NCBI RefSeq assembly: GCF_003570885.1
Contig: NZ_QXJC01000005.1
Location: 1-64,000, forward strand
DNA: 64,000 bases
Direction of reading: 5' to 3'
From: Simplicispira hankyongi
Lineage (GTDB): Bacteria > Pseudomonadota > Gammaproteobacteria > Burkholderiales > Burkholderiaceae_C
The notes beneath the pieces are model-generated. The model was given only the letters and a program-made list of their open reading frames with translations. It made no database searches and was not told the origin of the DNA. Positions 52,806-62,760 of the stretch are shown here, piece by piece (within the stretch, counting starts at the first letter, position 1; each line of letters starts with the position of its first letter). A program made the position numbers and the translations under genes.

Positions 52806-54815
52806 TTACGGGTTGCGCGCCAATGCCTGCCGCGCGAGGGGCTTCGCGGGAGCGGCAGCGGACGACGTCCGAGCGGCTGCGGGTGCCATGCTTCCCAGCC
52901 GGAATACGCCGACGGCCGTCACCAGTTCTTGCGCGTGGTGGTTGAGGTTGTCGGCGGCGGCAGACGATTCTTCCACCAAGGCGGCATTCTGCTGTGTCAC
53001 CTGGTCGAGTTGATCGACGGCCGCGCTCATCTGTGCGATGCCTTGTGTCTGCTCCGCCGTTGCCAGGCTGATGCTGCTGATCAGCTCGCTGACCTGCTTC
53101 ACTTGGGTGACGATGTCCTGGATGGTGCTGCCCGCCTGGTGCACCAGTTTGCCGCCGGCGTCGACTTTGCTCACGCTGTCGGCGATCAAGGCCTTGATTT
53201 CGCGTGCCGCTTCGGCGCTGCGGCCGGCGAGGCTGCGCACCTCGCTTGCCACCACGGCAAAACCGCGCCCTTGCTCGCCCGCGCGGGCGGCTTCGACGGC
53301 AGCGTTGAGCGCCAAAATATTGGTCTGGAAGGCGATCCCGTCGATCACGCCAATGATGTCACCGATGCGGCGCGACGCCGTATTGATCTCGTCCATGGTC
53401 GTGACCACGTCGCCCACGACCTGACCGCCGCGCGCCGCCACTTCGCTCGCCGTCTGCGCCAGTTGGGCGGCTTGGTGGGCCACGTCGGCATTGCTTTGCA
53501 CGGTGCTGGTCAACTGCTCCATGGAAGCTGCAGTTTCTTCCAGGTTGGCGGCCTGCTCTTCGGTACGTTGCGACAGGTCGAGGCTCCCGGCGGCGACCTG
53601 GCTGGCGCCCGTGGCAATGCTGTCGCTGCTGGTGCGCACGGCGGAGACGATGCCGCGCAGGCTGGCGTTCATGCTGTTGAGTGCCGCCAGCAACTGGCCC
53701 ATTTCATCCTGGCCCGCAGGGGTTGCGTCGGAAGCCAAGTCACCTGCCGCGATACGCTGGGCCAGTGCCAAGGCCCGCTCGACCGAGCGCGTTGTGCTGC
53801 GGCGCACCAGCCACAGCACCATGCCCGCCAGTACCGCAGTGGCCAATGAAATCAGCAAGACCTCCAGCAATAGGCGGCGCGTGTCGGAAGCCCGGCTGGA
53901 GACTTGCGCCGACATGACCTGCATGGCTTGGTCGAGCAAATTGGCCTGGGCGTCGATGTACCCCGTGAGGGTGGCGATGTAGTCTTTGCTCGGCGTGTCG
54001 AAGGACGAGGCTTCGACGATTTTCTGGGTAACCAGCGCCAGGGCCGCGTCGGCGGCCTTTTGTGCGCCTGCAGCGGGTTCGGCCAAGGTGCGCCGCGCCA
54101 GAGGGTCGTTCGCCATGGCCAGCGCCAGGGCTCCTTGTGCCTGCCGCGCAGCCACGCGCGCGCCCTGTACCAGCGCGGCGGCCTGGGCCTGACTGCTGGG
54201 GTTGGCCTGCTTTGCGTTCAGAAACGCTGCGCCGACGGCGCGTGCCTGGCCCAGGCTCTCCGTGAGACGAGGCAGGTGTTCAAGGGCGGCCATCGTCAGG
54301 TAGTAGGCGCTGGCGGGGACATGCAGCGTAAGGCCAGCGCGGTCGACCAGACCCAAAACAATTTCCAACTGCTCGTCAATCACGGCCGATTGTTGGCGAA
54401 AGCTCTCCGGTACGGTCAGGCTGCGCTCGCCAACCGCCTTTCCTAACTCGAGCCAGCGCTTTTGCACCGCCTCGGCCCGCGCCGTCAACGCTGTGTCGCC
54501 AAAGCGCTGCAGCGTGCTGAGTTGCTCTTGCAGCGCCTTGGTAGAACTCGCCAGCAGTGCTTCACGTGGCGCGCGCGCCTCCTCGCTGCCGGAGAGAAAA
54601 TTGGCGGATTGGCCCCGGTGCTGCTGCATCAACTGCACGGTGTGGACGACGGCAACCGCAGGCGCCACGCCCGAGAGGGCTTTTTCAGAACGCGCGATGT
54701 CGGTCAAGCCGCCCGAGAGCACCAGCCACATCGGCAGGGCAAGGGCGATGAGTCCCAGCACGCCCACCAGCAGGAATTTGCGCGACAGGCGCAGGTTGTC
54801 GATCAGCTTTTGCAT
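52806..54815 (-). CDS. Methyl-accepting chemotaxis protein with NIT-like sensor
   Basis: 669 residues. Membrane helix at about 14-34, a large periplasmic helical sensor (about 40-315) whose [16 protein letters not shown] near 62 resembles the start of the NIT (nitrate/nitrite-sensing) domain, a second helix at about 320-340, HAMP, and the signalling hairpin with [20 protein letters not shown] near 495. The Ala-rich tail lacks a CheR-binding pentapeptide. NIT assignment is by one motif and spacing, so the ligand is only suggested. Confidence 0.9.
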   Translation of the reverse strand: MQKLIDNLRLSRKFLLVGVLGLIALALPMWLVLSGGLTDIARSEKALSGVAPAVAVVHTVQLMQQHRGQSANFLSGSEEARAPREALLASSTKALQEQLSTLQRFGDTALTARAEAVQKRWLELGKAVGERSLTVPESFRQQSAVIDEQLEIVLGLVDRAGLTLHVPASAYYLTMAALEHLPRLTESLGQARAVGAAFLNAKQANPSSQAQAAALVQGARVAARQAQGALALAMANDPLARRTLAEPAAGAQKAADAALALVTQKIVEASSFDTPSKDYIATLTGYIDAQANLLDQAMQVMSAQVSSRASDTRRLLLEVLLISLATAVLAGMVLWLVRRSTTRSVERALALAQRIAAGDLASDATPAGQDEMGQLLAALNSMNASLRGIVSAVRTSSDSIATGASQVAAGSLDLSQRTEEQAANLEETAASMEQLTSTVQSNADVAHQAAQLAQTASEVAARGGQVVGDVVTTMDEINTASRRIGDIIGVIDGIAFQTNILALNAAVEAARAGEQGRGFAVVASEVRSLAGRSAEAAREIKALIADSVSKVDAGGKLVHQAGSTIQDIVTQVKQVSELISSISLATAEQTQGIAQMSAAVDQLDQVTQQNAALVEESSAAADNLNHHAQELVTAVGVFRLGSMAPAAARTSSAAAPAKPLARQALARNP

Positions 54816-54957
54816 GGAGCCCCCTCACAATTCGATACGAATCGTGTGAAAGCGCATTATTTGCACAAAGCGCGGGAGTGGTGGCCCAATTTGACCTGAT
54901 GAATGTCAAGTTGCAGGCTCGCGTGTTCACGCGATGTCGAGCGCCAGGGCGGCCGGG

Positions 54958-55101
54958 TCAGGCCTGCTTGTCGCGTGGCGGTTCGTTCATTTTGTGGCGC
55001 ACCACCAGGGCAAAACCGGTGATGCCCACCACCATGATGGCGATCCCCACGATGCTCATCAGGCCATAGTCGGTGGAAAAAAGATCGGTGAGCGCCTTCA
55101 T
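54958..55101 (-). CDS. DUF3149 small membrane protein
   Basis: 47 residues: MKALTDLFSTDYGLMSIVG at the N-terminus, one hydrophobic helix rich in Ile and Val, then VVRHKMNEPP and a charged end. The LTDLF-TDYGLMS-IVG pattern fits DUF3149. The ribosome site GGAGG is eight bases before this ATG but only two before an ATG two codons upstream, which decides the start. An AT-rich leader (TAAATAAATTGTGTATTT) precedes it. Function unknown. Confidence 0.75.
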   Translation of the reverse strand: MKALTDLFSTDYGLMSIVGIAIMVVGITGFALVVRHKMNEPPRDKQA

Positions 55102-55206
55102 GAACATGTCCTCCGTTAAATACACAATTTATTTAGGGATATTTTGGAAGTGTGGGACGTTTGGGTGTTGACGCAACGCAAGGCAGCGTGCTGAGGCCGC
55201 AAGAAC

Positions 55207-56100
55207 TCAGGGCTCTGCGCCTGGCCTAGCACGCATCGCCTTGCCCAGAAATCGTCCTGCCGTCTGCCCCACGCTGCGCCGCACCATGGCGCTGAAGGCG
55301 CTCGGGCTGTAGCCGAGCTCGGCGGCAATCTGTGCGATCGACAGTTCGCGGGCGGCCAGCGAGACGGCCTGCGCCAGGACCACCTGCTGGCGCCACTGGG
55401 TGAAGCTGGTGGCCAGTTCCTGCCGGAATAACCTTGCCACGGTGCGCGGGCTGGCGCCAGTGTCCCGCGCCCAGGCGGCCAGCGTGTCATGGCGCGCCGG
55501 GTCGGCGAGCACGGCTTCGCACAATTGGCGCAGGCGCTTGTCGCGCGGCAGGTCCACGCCCAGGCGGCGCGTGGGGGCTTGTGCCAACTCCTGGCGAATC
55601 AGGGCGCTGAGATGCCGTTCACGCCGACGACCTGACGCCGCCGTGAACGTCGGCTGGTCGTCTGCATCGGTCGGCATCTCGCGTACCAGCGCACGCAGCA
55701 GGGGCGAGACTTCGAGCATGCGCGCGCCGCGCCAGGCGTCGGCCTGTGCCAGCGGTGCGGCGTCGGGCCCGCAGCGGCTGCGCGGCACATACAGGTAAAG
55801 CGTGCGCAGGTCGGCGTCGTCCACCAGAGTGACGGCATGCACCATGCCAGGCGGTATCCACAGCGCATGCGAGGGTGGCACCAGGTAGCTGCCGCCATCG
55901 ACACCGAGCCGGATCACGCCGCGGTCGGCCATGGCGACCTGTGCCCAGGGGTGGCTGTGCGGTGCAACCTGGGTGTTTGCTGCCAGATGGCGCACTTTGG
56001 CACGGACCGGCCGTGCGGCTGTCGGTACGAACAAATGCGGCGTGATGGAGCTGACCACCGGTCGGGAGGCCGCGGCAGCGAGGAGGGGCGTGCTTGGCAT
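55207..56100 (-). CDS. AraC family regulator with cupin sensor
   Basis: 297 residues. An N-terminal cupin-like domain (APHSHPWAQV near 46, PPSHALWIPPGMVHAV near 75) and C-terminal double helix-turn-helix (LAAWARDTGASPRTVARLFRQEL near 208 and IAQIAAELGYSPSAFSAMVRR near 255). It is divergent from an MFS exporter with 64 bases between starts, so it probably controls that exporter in response to its substrate. The ligand is unknown. Confidence 0.87.
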   Translation of the reverse strand: MPSTPLLAAAASRPVVSSITPHLFVPTAARPVRAKVRHLAANTQVAPHSHPWAQVAMADRGVIRLGVDGGSYLVPPSHALWIPPGMVHAVTLVDDADLRTLYLYVPRSRCGPDAAPLAQADAWRGARMLEVSPLLRALVREMPTDADDQPTFTAASGRRRERHLSALIRQELAQAPTRRLGVDLPRDKRLRQLCEAVLADPARHDTLAAWARDTGASPRTVARLFRQELATSFTQWRQQVVLAQAVSLAARELSIAQIAAELGYSPSAFSAMVRRSVGQTAGRFLGKAMRARPGAEP

Positions 56101-56164
56101 GATCGCAACAGAAATTGGCAGACTATCGCCGTTCGGACGTTCTGTGCCAGCCTACCATCGCCGC

Positions 56165-57427
56165 ATGACTACCGCCACTTCGCGCGCGCAGGCCGCCGTG
56201 CCCCTGCACCAGGACGCCAAAACCATTGGCCTGATCGGCATGGCGCACGCGACCTCGCATTTCTTTCACATGCTGCTGCCGCCGCTGTTCCCGTGGTTCA
56301 TCAGTGATTTTTCGCTCAACTATTCCGAGCTTGGGCTGCTGGTGACGGTGTTTTTCGTCATCTCGGCCGTTGGGCAAGCCTCGGCGGGTTTCCTGGTGGA
56401 CCGGGTGGGCGCACGGCCGGTGCTGTTTTTCGCCGTGGGCTGTTTTGCCGCCGCCGCGCTTACCGCTGCGTTGGCGCCAGGCTATCTGGGCCTGGCCGTG
56501 GCGGCGGCGCTCGCAGGCCTGGGCAATGCCTCGTTCCACCCGGTGGATTTCACCATCATGAACAAACGGGTCTCGCAGGCGCGCCTGGGCCACGCGTTCG
56601 CGGTGCACGGCATTACCGGCAACCTCGGCTGGGCGGCTGCGCCGGTGTTCATGGCGGGTATTGCCACGGCCAGCGGCTCCTGGCGCACCGCCTGTTTTGC
56701 CGCCTGCGGTGTGGCGCTTCTCGTGCTCGCCGTGCTGTGGTGGAACCGCGATGCCGTGGACGACAGCCAGGGCGAATGGGCCCATGCAGCGCCGGTGGGC
56801 GGCGCCCAGGCCAAGCCCGAGCACCCGATGGCGTTTTTGCGCCTGCCCTCGGTATGGCTGTGTTTTTCGTTCTTTTTCTTCAGCACCTGCGCGCTCGCCG
56901 CCATGCAGAGCTTCGCCAGCCCTGCGCTTGGCAGGATGTATGGCCTGCCGCTTGATCTGACGGCCCTGGTCATTACCGGCTACATGCTGTTTGGTGCGGC
57001 CGGGATGGTGGTGGGGGGCTTCCTGGTCTCGCGTGTCGAGCGTCTGGAGCGCACCATCGCCGTCGCCATGTGCGCCGGTGCAGTGTTGCTGGCGCTGGTG
57101 GGCACGGGCTGGTTGCCGGGCGTGGCGGCGCTGTGGGTGGCCGCCATCGCGGGCGCCGGCACGGGCGTTGCCGGGCCGTCGCGCGACATGTTGATCAAGC
57201 GCGCTGCGCCGCCGGGTGCCACGGGGCGTGTCTACGGCACGGTGTACTCCGGCCTGGATTTGGGTTTTTCCGTGGCGGCGCCGGTCTTCGGCGCGCTGCT
57301 CGACCGGGGCATGACCAGCGCTGTGTTCTATGGCGCGGCGCTCGCGCTGGTGCTGGGCGTGTCGTCTGCAGGCATGGTGGGGGTGGGGGTGGCGGCGCGC
57401 TCGGCGCGCAGGCCTGTGGCCGCGTGA
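56165..57427 (+). CDS. MFS transporter (Fsr-like)
   Basis: 420 residues, 12 membrane segments. The start MTTATSRAQAAV lies at an ATG following CAGCCTACC with no clear ribosome site. HATSHFFHMLLPPLFPWFISDF near 29 and NASFHPVDFTIMNKRVS near 121 recall the fosmidomycin-resistance (Fsr) branch. GPSRDMLIKRAAPPG near 338 is a loop typical of the second half. Likely exports a toxic or signalling compound under control of the divergent AraC gene. Substrate unknown. Confidence 0.88.
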   Translation: MTTATSRAQAAVPLHQDAKTIGLIGMAHATSHFFHMLLPPLFPWFISDFSLNYSELGLLVTVFFVISAVGQASAGFLVDRVGARPVLFFAVGCFAAAALTAALAPGYLGLAVAAALAGLGNASFHPVDFTIMNKRVSQARLGHAFAVHGITGNLGWAAAPVFMAGIATASGSWRTACFAACGVALLVLAVLWWNRDAVDDSQGEWAHAAPVGGAQAKPEHPMAFLRLPSVWLCFSFFFFSTCALAAMQSFASPALGRMYGLPLDLTALVITGYMLFGAAGMVVGGFLVSRVERLERTIAVAMCAGAVLLALVGTGWLPGVAALWVAAIAGAGTGVAGPSRDMLIKRAAPPGATGRVYGTVYSGLDLGFSVAAPVFGALLDRGMTSAVFYGAALALVLGVSSAGMVGVGVAARSARRPVAA

Positions 57428-57473
57428 GGCGGTCCGATTTCCCGTCCTAAGTTTGTGAGCACGTTCTAAACCG

Positions 57474-59576
57474 CTATACCGGGTGTGCTGCGCGCCAGGT
57501 GCGGGTCCACTCGGGCACGGCAGATGCAGGCATGGGCCGGGCAATGCCATAGCCTTGGGCCAGTTCGCAACCCAGCGACAGGAGCACGTCGCCGTGCTCC
57601 ATGGTTTCCACGCCCTCGGCGATCACCTCACGGCGGAAGGCTTTGGCCAGACCGATGACGCCTTGCACGATGTAGATGTCGTCAGCATCTCCCAGGATGC
57701 CGCGCACGAAGCTCTGGTCGATCTTGATGACCTGCGCGGGCAGGCGGCGCATGTAGGTGAGCGAGGAAAACCCGGTGCCGAAGTCGTCGAGCGCAAAGCG
57801 CACACCCATGGCCTGGCAGCGGCGCATCAAGTGGGATATTTTCGCCATATCGGCCAGGGCGCTGCTTTCCAGGATTTCAAGCTCCAGGCACTCGGGCGCC
57901 ACATCGGGCTGGGTGTGCAGCAATTGCTCCAGCCGTTCTGCGAAGCCATCTCCCAGCAACTGGTAGGCGCCGACGTTGACGCTCACCTTGAGCCTCAATC
58001 CCTCTGCATGCCAGCGTGACATTTGCGCCAGGGCCGTCGCAATCACCCATTCGCCCACGAAGGTGTCCAGTATGTGGTTTTCAATAGCGGGCAGAAAAAG
58101 CGCGGGAGCAAGAAGACCGCGTTCCGGGTGTTGCCAGCGTATCAGCGCCTCGGCGCCCACCACTTCACCTGTACGCAGGTTGACCTTCGGCTGGTAATGC
58201 AGCTCGAATTCGTTGCGTTCCAGGGCGGTGCGGATGTCCTGCAGGTTCTGGCGCTGGCTTGCCTGGGCGGCATCGTGGGCCACGTCGAAAATGGCCAGAC
58301 GGTTCTTGCCCGCCTGTTTCGCCTGGTACATGGCGTGGTCGGCGTGGCGCAGCAGTTGTTCGGCGTCCACCGCATCGCGTGGGTACAGCGTGACACCAAT
58401 GCTGGCCGAGACCTGCAAGGTGTCGCGGCCCAGCGGCACGGGCTCGCTGGCGGCGTGCAGCAGGCGCTCCACCACCGGGCTGAAATCTTGTGGCTGCTCG
58501 AGATCGGCCATCACCACGACGAATTCGTCGCCGCCAATGCGCGCCAGGGTATCGCCTTCGCGCAGGGCTTCCGCCATGCGGCGGGCCAGGGCGATGAGCA
58601 GCTGGTCGCCGGTTGCATGGCCATACCGGTCGTTGATGGCCTTGAAGCCGTCGAGATCGAGAAGCGCCACGGCCAGGTACGACGAGCGGCGCTGGCACCG
58701 CGCCATGCATTGGCGCAAGCGGTCAAACATGAGCACGCGGTTGGGCAGCTCCGTGAGCACGTCAAAATGGGCAAGGCCTTCGAGCCGCTGCTCGGTCTCG
58801 CGCGCCTGCGTGACATCGCTGAACACGGCGACGTAATGCTGCAGCCGTTTGTTGTCATCGCGCACGGCACTGATGGTCACGACCTCCAGGAACAGCGAAC
58901 CGTCCTTGCGCCGGTTCCACATCTCCCCTGACCAGTGGCCTTGCTGGGTGATGGCTTTCCACATGGCGGCGTAAAACTCGGGCGATTGCCGGCCCGACTG
59001 AAGGATGCGCGGGTTCTGGCCGATGATCTCTTCGCGCGGGTAGCCCGTAATGCGGGTGAACGCGTGGTTCACGTCAATGATCGTGCCCTTGGGGTCGGTG
59101 ATGCTGATGCCCTCGCGCGCATGCGTGAACACGGTGGCCGCCACCTGCAAATTTTCGCGACGGTGCAGGCTTGAGCAGCATTCCTGGTACGAACCCACCA
59201 GCCGCTGCGCCAGACCTTGGGGGGAGCGTCCCTGCACTGTGGCGCGAAAGGCGCACTCGAGCCAACTGCCATCCCGCCGCTGCAGGCGGTGCTCGATTTC
59301 ATAGCGCTCACGCCCGCCGCGCAGGCATTGGTCCCACAGGTCGTGTTGGCGGGTTGCGTCGTCTGGGTGCACCAGCGCCTGCCAGCCGGACACCGGCAGG
59401 CAGAGGCTGTCATCCTGGCTGGCGCCGAGGAGCTCCAGAAACAGGCGGTCGAACAGGACCTCGCCGCGCTCGAAATCCACCATCCATGCCCCGAGCCGTG
59501 CCGATCGCAGCACGTCACCCAGGCGTTCGGTGAGTGCTCGCAGCTCGGACATTTCTGAGGGAGTGGGGGTGGACAT
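57474..59576 (-). CDS. PAS-GGDEF-EAL c-di-GMP enzyme
   Basis: 700 residues, no membrane helices. PAS-like (about 20-130, FxxLVHPDDA), a second PAS at about 145-265 (GISITDPKGTIIDVNHAFTRI), GGDEF (about 280-435) with ARIGGDEFVV intact, and EAL (about 450-690) with GAEALIRWQHP, NVGAYQLL, DDFGTGFSS, KIDQSF and AEGVET intact. Both activities may be present. Environment or redox sensing is likely through the PAS domains; a heme or flavin cannot be read from sequence. Convergent with the MFS gene. Confidence 0.92.
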   Translation of the reverse strand: MSTPTPSEMSELRALTERLGDVLRSARLGAWMVDFERGEVLFDRLFLELLGASQDDSLCLPVSGWQALVHPDDATRQHDLWDQCLRGGRERYEIEHRLQRRDGSWLECAFRATVQGRSPQGLAQRLVGSYQECCSSLHRRENLQVAATVFTHAREGISITDPKGTIIDVNHAFTRITGYPREEIIGQNPRILQSGRQSPEFYAAMWKAITQQGHWSGEMWNRRKDGSLFLEVVTISAVRDDNKRLQHYVAVFSDVTQARETEQRLEGLAHFDVLTELPNRVLMFDRLRQCMARCQRRSSYLAVALLDLDGFKAINDRYGHATGDQLLIALARRMAEALREGDTLARIGGDEFVVVMADLEQPQDFSPVVERLLHAASEPVPLGRDTLQVSASIGVTLYPRDAVDAEQLLRHADHAMYQAKQAGKNRLAIFDVAHDAAQASQRQNLQDIRTALERNEFELHYQPKVNLRTGEVVGAEALIRWQHPERGLLAPALFLPAIENHILDTFVGEWVIATALAQMSRWHAEGLRLKVSVNVGAYQLLGDGFAERLEQLLHTQPDVAPECLELEILESSALADMAKISHLMRRCQAMGVRFALDDFGTGFSSLTYMRRLPAQVIKIDQSFVRGILGDADDIYIVQGVIGLAKAFRREVIAEGVETMEHGDVLLSLGCELAQGYGIARPMPASAVPEWTRTWRAAHPV

Positions 59577-59866
59577 GGCGGCTGAATGCGAACTACTCCA
59601 TAGTTACATACCTTCACATGCCTGTAAAGCGCACCCTCAGTCATGCGTCAGCCCACGCAGCATGCAAACAGCGCCAGGCGCCAAAGGCAAAGCCATCCGC
59701 AGAAAGCGGGGAACGGGAAGATTCGGGCCTGTTGTCCTTTGTCGGGCCGCGCGCGGCCTGGCGCTGTAGGGACTGGCGGGGAAATGCGGCACACTCATGC
59801 CAGACCGAATTCTTGCAGGAGCCGATTCGTGAAAACAACTACCGCAAGCACTGCAGGGAGCGTGGC

Positions 59867-60502
59867 ATGGATCTGAAACCGCTGGTCACGCTGCTGGCCA
59901 TTGTGAACCCGCTGGCCATCGTGCCCTTCTTCATTCACTACACGCAGGGCTTTTCCGAGGCCCAGCGCAAACGCACCATCCGCACTGCGGCGTTTAGCGC
60001 CTTTTGCGTGATTGCCGCCTGTGCCCTGCTGGGCTTGCAGATTCTGGAGTTCTTCAACATCTCGCTGCCAAGCTTTCAGGTCGGCGGCGGCATGCTGCTG
60101 CTCATCAGCTCCATGAACATGCTCAACGCCCAGCCGGCCGAGGCCAAGCCGGCGACCAATGAGCTGGAAGAGGGCGCCGAGAAGGCGGCCGCGGGCGCCA
60201 GCATCGCCGTGGTTCCGTTGACCATTCCGCTGCTCACCGGGCCGGCCTCCATGTCTACAGTGGTGATTTATGCCAACAACGCGCAGACGTTCTGGCAGCA
60301 AGTGGCGCTGGTGGGGTACGGCCTGGTGATTGGTCTTGCCACCTGGGTTTGCTTTTCGCTGGCGGACCCCATTGCGCGTGTGCTGGGTAAAACCGGCATC
60401 AACGTCATGACGCGGCTGATGGGGCTGATATTGGCGGCGCTGGCCGTCGAGGTGATGGCTGGCGGTTTGGCGAAGATTTTCCCGGTGCTGCTGGGCCACT
60501 GA
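59867..60502 (+). CDS. marC: MarC family membrane protein
   Basis: 211 residues, six membrane helices. MarC blocks: LLAIVNPLAIVPFFIHYTQ near 9, FQVGGGMLLLISSMNML near 70, VVPLTIPLLTGPASMST near 113 and the closing MTRLMGLILAALAVEVMAGGL near 177. The name comes from an old link to multiple antibiotic resistance that has not held; the family function is unknown. GGGAG lies 9 bases before the start. It is only 6 bases before creB and may share its transcript. Confidence 0.92.
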   Translation: MDLKPLVTLLAIVNPLAIVPFFIHYTQGFSEAQRKRTIRTAAFSAFCVIAACALLGLQILEFFNISLPSFQVGGGMLLLISSMNMLNAQPAEAKPATNELEEGAEKAAAGASIAVVPLTIPLLTGPASMSTVVIYANNAQTFWQQVALVGYGLVIGLATWVCFSLADPIARVLGKTGINVMTRLMGLILAALAVEVMAGGLAKIFPVLLGH

Positions 60503-60508
60503 TTCCCT

Positions 60509-61204
60509 ATGGTGGCGCGCGTACTGCTGCTGGAAGACGATCCGGCCATCGCCAGGACCGTCGCCTACGCGCTGGAGCGGGCCGGCCTGCAAGTGGCGCA
60601 CAGCCTGCTGCTGCACGACGCGCGCAGCCTGTGGAGCGCTGGCGGCTTTGACTTGCTGGTGCTCGACGTCGGCCTGCCCGACGGCAGCGGCCTGGACCTG
60701 TGCCGCGAAGTGCGCGCCGCCGGCCATACCCCGGTGCTGATGCTGAGCGCGCAGGGCGAGGAGCTCGACCGCGTGCTCGGGCTGGAGTTGGGTGCCGACG
60801 ACTACCTGGCCAAACCCTTCAGTCCGCGCGAACTCGCAGCGCGCGCCCGCGCCTTGCTGCGCCGAGCGGCCGCGCCCCCTGCCGCGCCGTTCTCGGCGTC
60901 CCAGCCTCCTGCGCCAAGCGCGCCATTGCACGACGACGCCCAGGGCCAGCGCGTGCAGCTGCATGGCCAACCGCTGGCGCTCACGCGGCGCGAGTACCGA
61001 TTGCTGTCTTGCCTGCTGGCAGGCGCAGGCCGTATCCACAGCCGCGCGGCGCTGCTCAACGCCGCCTGGGGCGACGACAGCGAGAGCACCGACCGCACGG
61101 TGGACACCCACATCAAGACGCTGCGCGCCAAGCTGCGCGAGGCCGACCCAGGGCGCGAATACATCAGCACGCACCGGGGCATGGGCTACAGTCTTGATCT
61201 CTAG
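60509..61204 (+). CDS. creB: Response regulator CreB
   Basis: 231 residues. Receiver domain with phospho-acceptor Asp in LLVLDVGLPDG near 51, acidic pocket LLEDDPAI near 9, and Lys in DDYLAKPFSPREL near 103. A Pro/Ala linker (about 125-148) is followed by an OmpR-type winged helix (LTRREYRLLSCLLAGAGRIHSR near 157, VDTHIKTLRAKLRE near 197). It is called CreB because creC and creD follow in order and cre-tag-like repeats precede creD. CreBC controls genes linked to carbon source and cell-wall stress. Confidence 0.9.
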   Translation: MVARVLLLEDDPAIARTVAYALERAGLQVAHSLLLHDARSLWSAGGFDLLVLDVGLPDGSGLDLCREVRAAGHTPVLMLSAQGEELDRVLGLELGADDYLAKPFSPRELAARARALLRRAAAPPAAPFSASQPPAPSAPLHDDAQGQRVQLHGQPLALTRREYRLLSCLLAGAGRIHSRAALLNAAWGDDSESTDRTVDTHIKTLRAKLREADPGREYISTHRGMGYSLDL

Positions 61205-61206
61205 TT

Positions 61207-61274
61207 TTTTGAAGAAAATAGGCCTCTAGGGCATATGAATAAAGCGCTTACAGCTATATTTTTAATAGTTTTTG
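61207..61274 (-). repeat. Dispersed palindrome, copy 11
   Basis: AAAATAGGCCTCTAGGGC, centre ATATGAAT, then AAAGCGCTTACAGCTATA and TTTTTAATAG. The left arm is degenerate. It separates creB and creC by an 87-base gap and follows the creB stop codon directly, so it could cause partial termination inside the cre operon. Confidence 0.7.
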
Positions 61275-61291
61275 TCCCACGCCGCTGACCC

Positions 61292-62731
61292 ATGCGCTTA
61301 GGCATCCGCCTGCTGTTTGCCTTCTTCCTCATCAACGGCATTGCTGCGTTCTTCGTGCTGCGCGTCTTTGTGGCCGAAATCAAGCCCAGCGTGCGCGAGG
61401 TGATGGAAGACATGATGGTGGACACGGCCCACATCCTGGCCGAGCTGGCCAGCGACGACTTGGCTGCTGGGCGCCTGCAGGCCGGGGACAGCGCCTTCGC
61501 CCGGCACGTGCAGCACTACGCCAGCCGGCCGGTTGATGCCGCCATCTGGGGCTTTTCCAAGCAGTCGCTGGATTACCGCGTGTACGTCACGGGTGCCACC
61601 GGCCGGGTGCTGTTTGACTCGCAATCGGAGGCGGTTGGTCAGGATTTCTCGCAGTGGCGCGACGTGGCGCTCACCCTGCGCGGCGAGTACGGCGCCCGCA
61701 TGAGCCGTGACACCCCAGGCGACGCCACCAGCGGCGTGATGCACGTGTCTGCGCCTATCTTCGTGGACGGCCGCATCGCCGGGGTGCTCACCGTGGCCAA
61801 GCCCACGCGCACCGTGCAGCGCTTCATCGACCGGGCCGAGCACAAAGTGCTGATGGGCGGCCTGCTGTTGCTGGCGCTGTCGGCCGCCGTCGGCGTGGCC
61901 GTGACGCTGTGGATGGTATGGAACGTGCGGCGCCTGCGCGACTATGCCCTGAGCGTGCAGGGCCCCGAGGCTGGCGCGCCTGCCACTGCGGCCACCCCGG
62001 CGCTGGCGGTGCCGCAAGTGCCGGGGGAGTTGGGCGATCTCGCGCGCGCCATGGAGCGCATGCGCCTGCGGCTGGAGGGGCATGGCTATATCGAAGCGTA
62101 CGTACGTGCGCTGACGCACGAGCTCAAAAGCCCGGTGGCGGCCATTCGCGGCGCAGGCGAGTTGCTGCAGGAGGACCTGCCGGCCAGCGACCGCGCGGCA
62201 TTTGCCGGCCAGGTGGTGCAGCAGAGCGAGCGCCTGCAGCGCCTTATCGACCGGCTGCTGGAGCTGAGCAAATTGGAGCAGCGCCAGCAGGTAGACGCGC
62301 AAGGCTGGGTGGCGCTGCACGACTGTGCGCGCGCCGCCATCGCCCACACCCAGGCGCGTGCTGGCCAGCGCGGTGTGGCGCTCACGCTCGCAGGCGATGG
62401 CGCGAGCGGTCCGTGGGAGGCCGAGCTCATCGCCCTGGCCATCGGCAACCTGCTGGACAACGCCATCGATTTTTCGCCGGCCGGCAGCACCGTGGCGGTG
62501 GAACTGCAGGGCAGCACCATCGCCGTGCAAGACAGCGGCCCCGGCGTGCCCGACTACGCCTTGCACCGCCTCGGTGAGCGCTTCTTCACCACCGCCCGCC
62601 CCAACGGCGAGCGCAGCGGCTCGGGCCTGGGGCTGGCCATCGTGCAGCGGGTGGTGGCGCTCCATGGTGGGCGCATGGCGGTGCGCAATGCCGCGTCCGG
62701 CCTGCGGGTGGAGTTGATCTTGCCTGCTTGA
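61292..62731 (+). CDS. creC: Sensor histidine kinase CreC
   Basis: 479 residues. One membrane helix at about 6-26, a periplasmic sensor of about 155 residues (MVDTAHILAELAS, VTGATGRVLFDS, DVALTLRGEYGA), and a second helix near 190-210. HAMP-like linker, then the kinase: H-box ALTHELKSPVAAIRGAGELL near 273, N-box LLDNAIDFS, G-boxes DSGPGVPD and SGSGLGLAIVQRVV. The periplasmic LxxVTGxxGxVLFDS region is the CreC sensor type. Pairs with CreB just upstream. Confidence 0.92.
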   Translation: MRLGIRLLFAFFLINGIAAFFVLRVFVAEIKPSVREVMEDMMVDTAHILAELASDDLAAGRLQAGDSAFARHVQHYASRPVDAAIWGFSKQSLDYRVYVTGATGRVLFDSQSEAVGQDFSQWRDVALTLRGEYGARMSRDTPGDATSGVMHVSAPIFVDGRIAGVLTVAKPTRTVQRFIDRAEHKVLMGGLLLLALSAAVGVAVTLWMVWNVRRLRDYALSVQGPEAGAPATAATPALAVPQVPGELGDLARAMERMRLRLEGHGYIEAYVRALTHELKSPVAAIRGAGELLQEDLPASDRAAFAGQVVQQSERLQRLIDRLLELSKLEQRQQVDAQGWVALHDCARAAIAHTQARAGQRGVALTLAGDGASGPWEAELIALAIGNLLDNAIDFSPAGSTVAVELQGSTIAVQDSGPGVPDYALHRLGERFFTTARPNGERSGSGLGLAIVQRVVALHGGRMAVRNAASGLRVELILPA

Positions 62732-62760
62732 CCCTTGCGCTTTGCGCTTTGTGGGCGGAC

